Assembly: GCA_963840565.1 (NCBI GenBank)
Contig: CAWIZH010000006.1
Location: 531,312 to 595,311 of the forward strand
Direction: 5' to 3'
Length of the DNA: 64,000 bases
Origin: VRUE01 sp963840565
GTDB lineage: Bacteria; Actinomycetota; Thermoleophilia; Solirubrobacterales; 70-9
Part shown: one piece after another, positions 16,489 to 24,811 of the stretch
Layout: each line of letters starts with the position of its first letter
Position numbering within the stretch: the stretch's first letter is position 1
Notes under the pieces: generated by a model
Database searches by the model: none
What the model was told of the DNA's origin: nothing
What the model saw: only the letters and a program-made list of their open reading frames with translations
Position numbers and translations under genes: made by a program

Positions 16489-17463
16489 ATGGCAGGCATC
16501 CTGACCTACGCCCTCCACGACGACGAGGGCAACTTCAACAAGAACTCGCTGGGAGCGATTTCAGAGGCGGCCAAGCTGGCCGGCCAGATCGGCGGCGACG
16601 CCGGCGTGATGGTCGTCGGCGACATCGCCGACGACGCTTGCGCTTCGCTCGGCAACTGGGGCGCGACCAAGGTCTACCGGGCCAAGGACGTGCCCGAGGG
16701 CCTGGCCCAGCCGATCGTCGACGCGATGGCCAAGGTCATCCAGGACGAGGGCTTCAGCTACGCCCTCTTCGGCGGTGGCCTGCTCGGCTTCGAGATTGGC
16801 GCCGGCCTCACCGCACGCCTCAACGCCGGCGTGACGATGGAGGTCACCGAGGTCAAGGTGCAGGACGGCAAGCTCGTCGCCGAGCGCCCGATCCTGCAGG
16901 ACTCCCAGATCGCCGACGTCGGTTACGTCTCGGAGCCCGGCATCATCATCGGCCGCCTCAACGCCTTCGACGCCAATGAGAGCGGTGGCACGGCCGAGGT
17001 CATCGACATCGACGTTGAGCTCTCACCCTGGTCGACGAAAGCCAAGATGGTCCAGCGCGGCGAGCAGCGCGGCGCCGACGTCAACATCGAGGACGCCGAG
17101 ATCCTGGTCGGAGGTGGCCGCGGCCTCGGCGCAGCCGAGGGCTTCAAGCAGTGCGAGGAACTGGCCGAGGCGATGGGCGGGGCAGTTGCCGCCACCCGCG
17201 CCGTGGTCGACGCTGGCTGGTACCCCTACGCGGCCCAGATCGGCCAGACCGGCAAGACGGTCGCGCCGAAGCTCTACCTGGCCGCCGGCATCTCCGGCGC
17301 GATCCAGCACAAGGTCGGGATGCAGAGCTCGGAGAACATCCTCGCGATCAACAAGGACCAGAACGCGCCGATCTTCGAGTTCTCGGATCTCGGCGTGGTG
17401 GGCGACCTGCACAAGATCGTCCCCAAGCTGACCGAGGCGATCAAGGCTAAGAAGGGCGGCTGA
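16489..17463 (+). CDS. etfA: Electron transfer flavoprotein alpha subunit
   Basis: 324 residues, directly abutting etfB. The C-terminal FAD domain shows VGGGRGLG, the FAD-contacting GQTGKTV-PKLY, LAAGISGAIQHKVGM and INKDQNAPIF segments, and SDLGVVGD at the end, all diagnostic of EtfA. It holds the redox FAD of the heterodimer and docks to the ETF:quinone oxidoreductase encoded next. A GC hairpin with a UUCG-type loop follows its stop. Confidence 0.96.
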   Translation: MAGILTYALHDDEGNFNKNSLGAISEAAKLAGQIGGDAGVMVVGDIADDACASLGNWGATKVYRAKDVPEGLAQPIVDAMAKVIQDEGFSYALFGGGLLGFEIGAGLTARLNAGVTMEVTEVKVQDGKLVAERPILQDSQIADVGYVSEPGIIIGRLNAFDANESGGTAEVIDIDVELSPWSTKAKMVQRGEQRGADVNIEDAEILVGGGRGLGAAEGFKQCEELAEAMGGAVAATRAVVDAGWYPYAAQIGQTGKTVAPKLYLAAGISGAIQHKVGMQSSENILAINKDQNAPIFEFSDLGVVGDLHKIVPKLTEAIKAKKGG

Positions 17464-17469
17464 CGTTCC

Positions 17470-17491
17470 CCGGGGGGCTTCGGCCCCCCGG
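17470..17491 (+). terminator. GC-rich hairpin with CTTCGG loop
   Basis: CCGGGGGG and CCCCCCGG pair around CTTCGG (a UUCG tetraloop closed by C-G), starting 7 nt after the etfA stop. With no T-run, it may stabilise the etfBA 3' end or lower read-through into the next gene. Confidence 0.65.
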
Positions 17492-17524
17492 ACGCCGTTC
17501 ACCTGACGACGATTGGAGTAAGCG

Positions 17525-19222
17525 ATGCCGCCAGTAGCACCGAGTGAGTTCCCGCCGCCGTTCGACCCGGCCGACGTGATCGGCCCGCCGACCGACGCCG
17601 AGGACGAGCGCATCGAGGTCGGCATCGCGATCGTCGGCGGCGGCCCCGCCGGGCTCGCCTGCGCCAACAAGATCATGCAGCTGCTCGAGGACGAGCCGGA
17701 GCTGACCGAGAAGCTCGGCGAAGTCCCGGTCGCAGTGATCGAGAAGGGCAAGGTCGCCGGCGCGCACCTGCTCTCCGGGGCGAACATGAAGCCCTCGGCG
17801 ATGGAAGAGCTCTTCCCCGACCTACCCAAGGAGGAGTGGCCGGTCTTCCAGGAGGTAACCAAGGACGCGGTCTACCTGCTGACCTCGAAAGCGGCGCTGC
17901 CGCTGAAGCCGATGCCGCCGAACTTCCGCAACCACGGCAACTACGTCACCTCGGTCTCGAAGCTGGGCCGCTTCCTGGCGGAGAAAGCTGAGGAGGCGGG
18001 CGTCTACATCCTCTCCGAGACCGCGGCGACCAAGCTGCTGGTCGAGGACCGGGTCGTCAAGGGCATCCGCTCCGGCGACCGCGGCCGCGGCAAGGAGGGC
18101 GAAGAGCTCGGCAACTTCGAGCCCGGCTCCGACGTCGTCGCCAAGGCGACGGTCCTCGCCGAGGGCACCGTCGGCCACCTCACCTACGCCGCCTACGACT
18201 ACTTCGACATGCACGGCGCCGACCCGATGCGCTGGGAGCTCGGGGTCAAGGAGGTCTGGGAGGTTCCCAAGCCGCTCGACCGGGTGATCCACACGATGGG
18301 CTGGCCGCTGCGCAAGTCGCCGAAGTACAACGAGTTCGGCGGCACCTTCATCTACCCGATGGGTGAGGACAAGCTCTGCATCGGGCTCGTCGCGGGCCTC
18401 GACTACACCGACGCGACCTTCAGCGTTCACGATGCCCTGCAGCTGATCAAGACCCACCCCTTCATCAAGGACCTGCTCGAGGGCGGCAAACGTGTCGCCT
18501 GGGGCGCCAAGACGATCCCCTCCGGCGGCTACTTCGCGATGCCGAAGCGCCTCGCGGTGCCGGGCATGGTGGTCGCGGGCGACGCCGCCAGCATGGTCAA
18601 CGTGCCGACCCTGAAGGGCGTCCACTACGCGATGCACGCCGGGATGTACGCGGCGGAGACGATCGTCGAGTCGCTCAAGCAGGACTCGGTCAACTTCGAG
18701 GCCTACGACGAGAAGGTCCACAAATCTCTGATCGAGAAGGACCTCTACGAATCGCGCAACATGCGCCAGCCCTTCTCCAAAGGCTTCTTCCTCGGCGGCG
18801 CCATGGCCTCGGCGATGACGGTCACCAAAGGCAACTTCCCCGGCGGCCACTGGAAGCAGGAGCACGACTCCGAGGTCGAGATGGACTTGGGCAAGGCGAG
18901 CGAGATGTACGTCAAGCCCGACAACGAGCTCACCTTCGCCAAGCTCGACTCGGTCTTTCTCTCCGGCAACGCAACCCGCGACGACGCGCCCAACCACGTC
19001 CGCATCCAGACCAAGGTGCCGCGCGAGATCGCCCAGACCTGGGTCTCGATGTGCCCAGCCCAGGTCTACGAGATTCCCGACGAGCAGCTAGAGAATGGCG
19101 CTGCCGAGGTCGATGTCCACGTCACCGCCTCTAACTGCGTGCAGTGCGGCGCGATCACCGCCAAGGGCGGGCGCCTGACGCTGCCCGAGGGCGGCGACGG
19201 GCCGCTCTACCAGGAGACCTGA
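17525..19222 (+). CDS. Electron transfer flavoprotein:quinone oxidoreductase with an atypical iron–sulfur motif
   Basis: 565 residues. The N-terminal FAD fold has VGGGPAGLACA (residues 37-47). The rest follows ETF-QO, including GGYFAMPKRLAVPGMVVAGDAASMVN and LKGVHYAMHAGM. The C-terminal ferredoxin-like region ends in PEGGDGPLY. Canonical enzymes bind a 4Fe-4S cluster with four Cys. Here C510, C538 and C541 are present, but the last ligand position of C-x2-C-x2-C is I544 (NCVQCGAIT). It passes electrons from ETF to membrane quinone, in line with the adjacent etfBA genes. The cluster type is uncertain. Confidence 0.92.
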   Translation: MPPVAPSEFPPPFDPADVIGPPTDAEDERIEVGIAIVGGGPAGLACANKIMQLLEDEPELTEKLGEVPVAVIEKGKVAGAHLLSGANMKPSAMEELFPDLPKEEWPVFQEVTKDAVYLLTSKAALPLKPMPPNFRNHGNYVTSVSKLGRFLAEKAEEAGVYILSETAATKLLVEDRVVKGIRSGDRGRGKEGEELGNFEPGSDVVAKATVLAEGTVGHLTYAAYDYFDMHGADPMRWELGVKEVWEVPKPLDRVIHTMGWPLRKSPKYNEFGGTFIYPMGEDKLCIGLVAGLDYTDATFSVHDALQLIKTHPFIKDLLEGGKRVAWGAKTIPSGGYFAMPKRLAVPGMVVAGDAASMVNVPTLKGVHYAMHAGMYAAETIVESLKQDSVNFEAYDEKVHKSLIEKDLYESRNMRQPFSKGFFLGGAMASAMTVTKGNFPGGHWKQEHDSEVEMDLGKASEMYVKPDNELTFAKLDSVFLSGNATRDDAPNHVRIQTKVPREIAQTWVSMCPAQVYEIPDEQLENGAAEVDVHVTASNCVQCGAITAKGGRLTLPEGGDGPLYQET

Positions 19223-19256
19223 GGCCCCGCCAATCGAGCCCCGCAGGTCCGCGGCT

Positions 19257-19763
19257 CTACTCGTCGCAGGCCGGTTTGATCGTCGCAGCCATTTCGCGCA
19301 TGCTCTCGGAGAGCGCCTGAAAGCCGTAGAGGCCGGTCGTGCCGCGGACGAGGAAGCTGACGCCGCATTCTTCGAAGAACCACCTGATGTTGGCCTGCTT
19401 GCCGACGTCGAAAGCCCAGCGCACGGCCGGCCTGCCGCCGAGCCTGATCCACTTCATCCCACGTTCGCGGTAGCCATGCAGCCTCGTGGTCTGCACCCGC
19501 GCCAGCTGCGCGTTCTCCAGCGGTGACCCGGTTTCATCTGCCGCGCGCGAGTCGATCGTGATGATGACGTAGGTATATGCGGGATCGCGCCAGGCGCTCT
19601 CGTCGTAGCCTTCGACTTGTTTGTGGTTCTCGATCTGCGGCCAGTCGTCGTAGATGTCGGCCCGGTAGGCGGCCGGATCGGCTTGGGAGCTGCTGCCGCA
19701 GCCGGCCAGGAGCGCGAGGATCGCGAGCAGGGCGGTACCACAGGCGAGGCTCGAACGAAGCAT
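19257..19763 (-). CDS. Lipoprotein of unknown function, paralogue 1
   Basis: 168 residues from the ATG at 19761-19763. There is a signal peptide with lipobox LLAGC. The mature part has a conserved core shared with the next gene: DWPQIE, a Lys-Gln-Val-x-Gly-Tyr segment, SAWRDPAYTYVI, DETGSP, NAQLAR, GYRERG and GRPAVRWAFDV. It contains two later cysteines, one in FFEECG and one in the last five residues, that could form a disulfide. I recognise no family. Upstream non-coding sequence is also similar to that of paralogue 2, so the copy unit includes the promoter. Confidence 0.75.
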   Translation of the reverse strand: MLRSSLACGTALLAILALLAGCGSSSQADPAAYRADIYDDWPQIENHKQVEGYDESAWRDPAYTYVIITIDSRAADETGSPLENAQLARVQTTRLHGYRERGMKWIRLGGRPAVRWAFDVGKQANIRWFFEECGVSFLVRGTTGLYGFQALSESMREMAATIKPACDE

Positions 19764-19819
19764 GATAAGCCGAATACTTGCAGGAATTTTCACAATACGG
19801 TTCGCCCTCGGGCCAGTAG

Positions 19820-20323
19820 CTACTCGTGGCAGGCGGTCTTGATCGACACAGCCTTTTCCCGGAAGGTTTCCGAGAGAGACGAGAAGCCGTACAGGCCAGA
19901 TGTTCCGCGGACTAGGAAGCTGGTGCCGCATTCTTCGAAGAAGTACTCGATGTGGGCACGGTCGGCGACGTCAAACGCCCAGCGCACGGCCGGCCGCCCG
20001 TTCAGCCTGATCCACCTGATGCCCCTTTCCCGGTAGCCGGTCAGTTTGGTCGTTTGGATGCGGGCCAGCTGCGCGTTGGCCATCGGGGAGCCGGTCTCGT
20101 CCGCGGGGCGCGAGTCGATCGCGAAGATGACGTACGTGTATGCCGGATCACGCCAGGCGCTCTCGACATAGCCGTCGACTTGCTTATGCCGCTCGATCTG
20201 TGGCCAGTCGGTGAATTCGACCCGGTAGCCCGCCGGATCTGCCGAGGAGCTGCTGCCGCAGCCGGTCAGGAGCGCGAGGATCGCAAGTAGGGCGGCGCTG
20301 CAGGCAAGGCTCGAACGAATCAT
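19820..20323 (-). CDS. Lipoprotein of unknown function, paralogue 2
   Basis: 167 residues from the ATG at 20321-20323, lipobox LLTGC, with the same ordered motifs as the gene at 19257-19763 and closely similar leaders (about 55 bp upstream of each ATG align, including the TTGCAGGA segment and GGCCAGTAG). The pair is a tandem duplication of roughly 560 bp. It is divergent from the DMT permease gene, 66 bp away. The function is unknown. Confidence 0.75.
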   Translation of the reverse strand: MIRSSLACSAALLAILALLTGCGSSSSADPAGYRVEFTDWPQIERHKQVDGYVESAWRDPAYTYVIFAIDSRPADETGSPMANAQLARIQTTKLTGYRERGIRWIRLNGRPAVRWAFDVADRAHIEYFFEECGTSFLVRGTSGLYGFSSLSETFREKAVSIKTACHE

Positions 20324-20389
20324 GATCTGTCGAATAGTTGCAGGATTTTTCGCAATACGGTTCACGGTCAGGCCAGTAGCGTCCCCCTC

Positions 20390-21328
20390 GTGGTCGCACT
20401 CGGAATAGTGGCGGCGGTCGGGGCGTCCCTTCTCTACAACACCTCGATTGCCCTGCAGGCGCTGGAGGCGCGCGGGGTTCCGCGCGAGCACTCTCTGCGG
20501 CCCTCGCTGATTGGGCGGCTGGTGCGGAATAAACGCTGGCTCGGAGCCACGGCGTTGGGTTTGGTCGGGTGGCCGTTGGAGATCGTGGCGCTCCTGCTGG
20601 CGCCGCTCACCGTGGTGCAGCCTTGTCTTGCCAGTGGGTTGATCTTGTTGCTCTGGCTGGGGGTCAAGCGGTTGGGGGAGAGGCCTGGAGGGAGGGAGTT
20701 CTTGGCCGTAGGGACGATCATCGCCGGGGTCGCCGGTGTGGCATTGGCGGCGCCGGAGCGGACTACGGATCACGCCGGCGCGGGGGCGATCGCCCTCGCC
20801 CTGTGCCTCGTAGCAATCCCGATCGCCGCTCCCTACGCGCTGGGCTTGCGCAGCCGACATTCACCCCGCTCAGGTGGGGTCAAAGTCGGAAGCGTTGTCA
20901 GTATCGGCACGCTGGCCGTGATCAGCGCCGGTTGCGGCTATGCCTGGACCGCGATTGCCAGCAAGCTGCTTACCGACGAGCTGGCGACCGGTGCGGTGAT
21001 CGTGGCCGTCGCCTGGCTCGCCACTGCAGCGGCCTCCGAGGGGCTGGCCCTGCTCAGCGAGATGAGCGCTTTGCAGCAACGCCCCGCGACGCATGTGGCG
21101 CCGACGATGTTCGCCGTCCAGGTGCTGATCCCGGTTCTGCTGGCGCCGTTGATCTTCGGCGAGTCCTGGGGCTCGACCCCGCTGGGCGGCGCGGTGCTCG
21201 TCGCTTCGATGGCGCTGGCAGTCGCCGGCACGACATTGCTGGCCGGCTCCCGCGCGGTCGGTGCTGTGATCGAGAGCGCCCACGAAGACAGTCGCGGCGC
21301 GGTCGATGGGCCTAAAACGTCCATATAA
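20390..21328 (+). CDS. DMT-superfamily membrane permease (NIPA/EamA-like)
   Basis: 312 residues from GTG 20390 with about nine hydrophobic helices arranged as in drug/metabolite or NIPA-type transporters (LEIVALLLAPLTVVQP, LASGLILLLWLGV, VLIPVLLAPLIFGESW). The substrate is not predictable. Two parts of the coding sequence are palindromic repeats rather than conserved protein. A cytoplasmic loop (RHSPRSGGVKVGS) is encoded by a decayed family-3 element at 20854-20890, and the last residues (DGPKTSI) plus the stop lie in the family-1 palindrome at 21304-21348. Confidence 0.82.
   Translation: MVALGIVAAVGASLLYNTSIALQALEARGVPREHSLRPSLIGRLVRNKRWLGATALGLVGWPLEIVALLLAPLTVVQPCLASGLILLLWLGVKRLGERPGGREFLAVGTIIAGVAGVALAAPERTTDHAGAGAIALALCLVAIPIAAPYALGLRSRHSPRSGGVKVGSVVSIGTLAVISAGCGYAWTAIASKLLTDELATGAVIVAVAWLATAAASEGLALLSEMSALQQRPATHVAPTMFAVQVLIPVLLAPLIFGESWGSTPLGGAVLVASMALAVAGTTLLAGSRAVGAVIESAHEDSRGAVDGPKTSI
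20854..20890. repeat. Degenerate family-3 palindrome inside a coding sequence
   Basis: GGTGGGGTCAAAGTCGGA at 20873-20890 is identical over 18 bases to 46896-46913. The left arm (CCGACATTCACCCC) still pairs with 12 of 14 positions. It encodes an inter-helix loop of the DMT permease in frame. Confidence 0.5.
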
Positions 21329-21348
21329 CGGACGTTTTAGGCCCATCG
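21304..21348. terminator. Perfect 19-bp palindrome; family 1 copy B
   Basis: The arms 21304-21322 and 21330-21348 pair perfectly around ATATAAC. The permease stop codon (TAA, 21326-21328) lies in the loop. Compared with copy A (5656-5704), the loop keeps ATAT and two stem positions differ as matched pairs (C:G to T:A, G:C to A:T). Confidence 0.75.
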
Positions 21349-21446
21349 GCACGCTGTTGGGTCCACCATCGTTGCTAGCCTTGCGGCGCCTCTTGCCCGT
21401 CCGTCCGCGGAGGCAAACTCCCAGCCACACTCACCAAGGAGCCACC

Positions 21447-22484
21447 GTAGGGTCCGCAGAGACAACCCGGCCCGACGCGACCAAGTTCGCGATCGGGTTT
21501 GACCATCGTGACCGCAGCCGCCTGTTCGAGCTTTGGACCGATGTCCTCGATTCCGAGCAGTGGTCGGAGGGACGGATGCTGGACGCCTTCGAGCAGCGCT
21601 GGGCGAACTGGAACGGCCTGCCCAGCGTCGGCCTCTCTAGCTGGGCCGGTGGCGCGCTGGCCGCGCTCGAGTTCGCCGGCGTGCGCGGTGAGACCGTGCT
21701 CTGCCCCTCCAACACCTTCATGGCGACCCCGCTGGCGGCGATCAACGCCGGCGCCACGGTCGAGTTCGTCGATTGCAATCGCGACGACCTCTGCATGTCC
21801 TTCGCTGACTTCGAGGCAAAGGCCGAGAGGCACAAGCCGAAGGCGGCGATCCTCGTCCACATCGGTGGCCACATCGCCTTCGAGGCCGAGCGCATCGCCG
21901 CCTACTGCCGCGAGCACGGGATCTTCCTGCTCGAGGATTGCGCCCACGCCCACGGTGCACAGTGGAACGACGCCAAGCCCGGCTCCTTCGGTGACGCCGG
22001 CGTCTACTCGCTCTACGCGACCAAGACCGTCTCGACCGGGGAGGGCGGCGTGCTTGCCTCCGCCAACGAGGACCTGATCGAGTTCGCCCGCAAGTTCCGC
22101 AACTACGGCAAGTTCGAGCACGAAGTCGACGGCCTCAACTTCCGCATGAGCGAGTTCACCGCTGCCCTCGGCTTGGTTCAGGCCGACCGCATGGAGGAGA
22201 TCGTCGCCTGGAAGAACGAGTACGCGCGCGAGCATCTCGACGCGCTGCACCCGTCGCGGCTCGAGCTCCCCGAGGGGATGACCTCGGGGCTCTACAAGTA
22301 CCTGGTCTTCGATCCGATCGAGAAGGGCACAGGCCGTGTCTACGAAGATCCCTGTCACCGCATCATGGGCCGCTCCGACGAGCTTCCGAACACCGACTGG
22401 GTGGCCGAGAACCACTGGTGCGTGCCGCTCTACTACCGGCCCGAGAGCCGCGAGGCAGCGCTAACCCCTAAGGAGGCGTCATGA
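21447..22484 (+). CDS. DegT/DnrJ/EryC1/StrS-type sugar aminotransferase
   Basis: About 345 residues of a PLP-dependent nucleotide-sugar aminotransferase: SSWAGGALAALEFAGV, PSNTFMATPLAAINAGA, LEDCAHAHGA and the Schiff-base lysine in SLYATKTVSTGEGG. The start is a problem. AAGGAG (21436-21441) sits 5 nt before a GTA at 21447, and the conserved protein begins just after it. The first canonical starts are TTG codons at 21357-21393 without a ribosome site, or an ATG at 21306 inside a palindrome. It makes an amino sugar from a keto sugar. Its end overlaps the next gene by ATGA. Confidence 0.85.
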   Translation, partial: VGSAETTRPDATKFAIGFDHRDRSRLFELWTDVLDSEQWSEGRMLDAFEQRWANWNGLPSVGLSSWAGGALAALEFAGVRGETVLCPSNTFMATPLAAINAGATVEFVDCNRDDLCMSFADFEAKAERHKPKAAILVHIGGHIAFEAERIAAYCREHGIFLLEDCAHAHGAQWNDAKPGSFGDAGVYSLYATKTVSTGEGGVLASANEDLIEFARKFRNYGKFEHEVDGLNFRMSEFTAALGLVQADRMEEIVAWKNEYAREHLDALHPSRLELPEGMTSGLYKYLVFDPIEKGTGRVYEDPCHRIMGRSDELPNTDWVAENHWCVPLYYRPESREAALTPKEAS

Positions 22485-24811
22485 GGGTCCTGGTAACCGG
22501 CGGCGGAGGCTTCATCGGCTCCCACGTGGTCGATCGCCTGCTCGATCGCGGTATCACCCCGCGGATCTTTGACCTCAGCGCGTCGCCGTATCACTCGCCG
22601 CTCGAGGTCGAGACCTTCACCGGCTCGATCACCGACGCCGCCAACCTCGACTTGGCGATGCGCGACTGCGACGCGGTCATCCACCTCGCCGCCGTCGCCG
22701 ACGTCGGCCACGTGCTCGCCGACCCGGTCCTGGCCGAGGAGGTCAATACCCGCGGCACTCTGAACGTGCTCGAGGCGGCCGCCGGCGCCAAGGTTGGCCG
22801 TGTCGTCTACGGCTCGACCACCTGGGTCTACAGCGACTGCGTCGAGCAGGACGTCGACGAGGAAACGCCGATTCCCGCCCCGCGCCATATCTACACCGCG
22901 ACCAAGCTGGCGGGCGAGACCTATTGCGCCGGCTACACCGAGCTCTACGACCTCGAGAGCACCGTCCTTCGCTTCGGCATCCCCTATGGCCCGCGCGCCC
23001 GCGCCGCCGGCGTCGTCGCCAAGTTCACCGACCTTGCCTTCGAAGGCAAGGCACTGACGATCGCCGGTGACGGCAGCACGACCCGCAGCTTCATCTACGT
23101 CGAGGACCTCGCCGACGGGATCGTCGCCGCCCTGGCGCCCGAGGCCGCGGGCCGCACCTACAACCTCTCCGGCGACGAGGTCGTGACGATCCTTGAAATC
23201 GCCGAGCGGGTGCAGGAAAACACCGATAACTGCGAGATCGTCCACACGCCGCCGCGGCCCGGGGACTTTCCGGGCAAGGCGATCTCGAACGAGCGCGCGC
23301 TCGAGGAGCTCGGCTGGAAAGCCGAGACGAGCTTCAAGGAGGGCGTCCGCAAGTACGTCGAGTGGGTTCGCGGCAGCGTCCGCCCGCCCGACCCGATCCC
23401 CGGCAAGCAACCCTCGCTCAACGGCAACGAACACGCGGCCGGCGCGCTGCTCGCCGGTGCTGCCCGTGCCGAGGAGCGCGCCCCCCGTGTGCTGATCCTG
23501 AGCGCCGACATCGGCGAGGGCCACGACCTGCCGGCGCGGATCATCAAGGCCGACCTTGAAGAAGAGGTTCCCGGGGTCGAGGTCGAGATTGCCAACGGGC
23601 TCGAGGCGATGGGAAAGGTCTCCGCCGCGGTCCTCCGCAACGGCTCAAAAGTCACCTTCCGCTGGATGCCCTGGCTGTTCGACATCCAGTACTGGCTGAT
23701 CACCAAGTTTGCCCCGGCCCGCTGGCTCTTTCATCACCTCGGCTACTGGTTCTCGGGCCGCGGCCTGCTGAAGGTCGTCGAGGCCTATGACCCCGACGCC
23801 GTGATCTCCACCTACCCCGGAGTGACCGCGGTGCTGGGCATGCTGCGCGAGAACCGGCGCCTCGATGTCCCGGTGCAGTCGGCGATCACAGACCTGGCCG
23901 GGCTGCGCTACTGGGCCCACCCAGGAGTCGACCTGCACTACGTCACCCACCCGGAGTCGATCGAGGAGATCGAGAAGCTGGTCGGCCCGGGAACCGTCGA
24001 GTGGGTCCGCCCACCGATCTCCCGCGAGTTCCTGATGCCGCGCACCCGTCGCGACGCCCGCGAGGCACTTGACGTCCCAGCCCACGCGCGGATCGTGCTC
24101 GTCTCCGGCGGCGGCTGGGGAATCGGCGACCTCGAGGGAGCAATTCGCTCGGCCCTCTCCGAGGACGCCCTGGTCGTCTGCATCACCGGCCGCAACGACA
24201 TCGCCCGCGAGAAGCTCGAGCGCAGCTTCGCCGACAACGAGCAGGTCCGCATCCTCGGCTTCACCGAGCAGATGAGCGACTGGATGGCCGCGGCCGACGC
24301 GATGATCCACGCCACCGCCGGCCTGACCGTGCTCGAGGCGCACATCCGCGGCTGCCCGGTGGTCTCCTACGGCTTCTCGGCCGGTCACCTGCGCGCTAAC
24401 AACGCCGCCTTCGAGCGCTTCGGGCTGGCCGAGGTGGCAGGTTCGAAGCACGAGCTGGAGTCGGTCCTGCGCCACGTCACCCGCGAGCGCCGCTCGCCGG
24501 ACTCCTCCTTTGCCTCGCTGCCCTCGATCGCCTCACGCGCGCTTACCGTGCGTCCGCGGGTTCGTCCACAGCCGGTCTGGCGCCTGCGCACCGAGCGCGT
24601 GGCCACGGCCGTCGCCCTCGCCCTGATTGCGGTGGTCATGTTCTTCACAGTGATCGACCGCGAAGCCCCCTACAAGGTGGTCGCCAAGCCGCTGGAGGGT
24701 CGCATCCACTTCGGCAAGGACAACGACGCCCAGACGCCAGCCGTCGAAAGCTCCAAGCCGGCGCAGCCGGTGCCCGCGGCCCATCAGTCGGGCGCCAGCG
24801 GCGGCAATTGA
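22481..24811 (+). CDS. Fusion: NAD-dependent sugar epimerase/dehydratase – MGDG-synthase-like glycosyltransferase – membrane anchor
   Basis: 776 residues. Residues 1-305 are an extended SDR: GGGGFIGS nucleotide motif (7-14), the GSTTWVYS strand and the Y138-x3-K142 catalytic pair in YTATK. After a 30-residue linker, residues 336-690 match the MGDG-synthase/GT28 class: VLILSADIGEGHD, SAITDL, VSGGGWGIGDL and the nucleotide-sugar site ATAGLTVLEAHIRGCPVVSYG. A single helix (707-724) and a Pro/Ala-rich tail follow. It likely makes a modified nucleotide sugar and transfers it to a lipid at the membrane. The coupled aminotransferase and deacetylase genes suggest an amino sugar. Confidence 0.88.
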   Translation: MRVLVTGGGGFIGSHVVDRLLDRGITPRIFDLSASPYHSPLEVETFTGSITDAANLDLAMRDCDAVIHLAAVADVGHVLADPVLAEEVNTRGTLNVLEAAAGAKVGRVVYGSTTWVYSDCVEQDVDEETPIPAPRHIYTATKLAGETYCAGYTELYDLESTVLRFGIPYGPRARAAGVVAKFTDLAFEGKALTIAGDGSTTRSFIYVEDLADGIVAALAPEAAGRTYNLSGDEVVTILEIAERVQENTDNCEIVHTPPRPGDFPGKAISNERALEELGWKAETSFKEGVRKYVEWVRGSVRPPDPIPGKQPSLNGNEHAAGALLAGAARAEERAPRVLILSADIGEGHDLPARIIKADLEEEVPGVEVEIANGLEAMGKVSAAVLRNGSKVTFRWMPWLFDIQYWLITKFAPARWLFHHLGYWFSGRGLLKVVEAYDPDAVISTYPGVTAVLGMLRENRRLDVPVQSAITDLAGLRYWAHPGVDLHYVTHPESIEEIEKLVGPGTVEWVRPPISREFLMPRTRRDAREALDVPAHARIVLVSGGGWGIGDLEGAIRSALSEDALVVCITGRNDIAREKLERSFADNEQVRILGFTEQMSDWMAAADAMIHATAGLTVLEAHIRGCPVVSYGFSAGHLRANNAAFERFGLAEVAGSKHELESVLRHVTRERRSPDSSFASLPSIASRALTVRPRVRPQPVWRLRTERVATAVALALIAVVMFFTVIDREAPYKVVAKPLEGRIHFGKDNDAQTPAVESSKPAQPVPAAHQSGASGGN

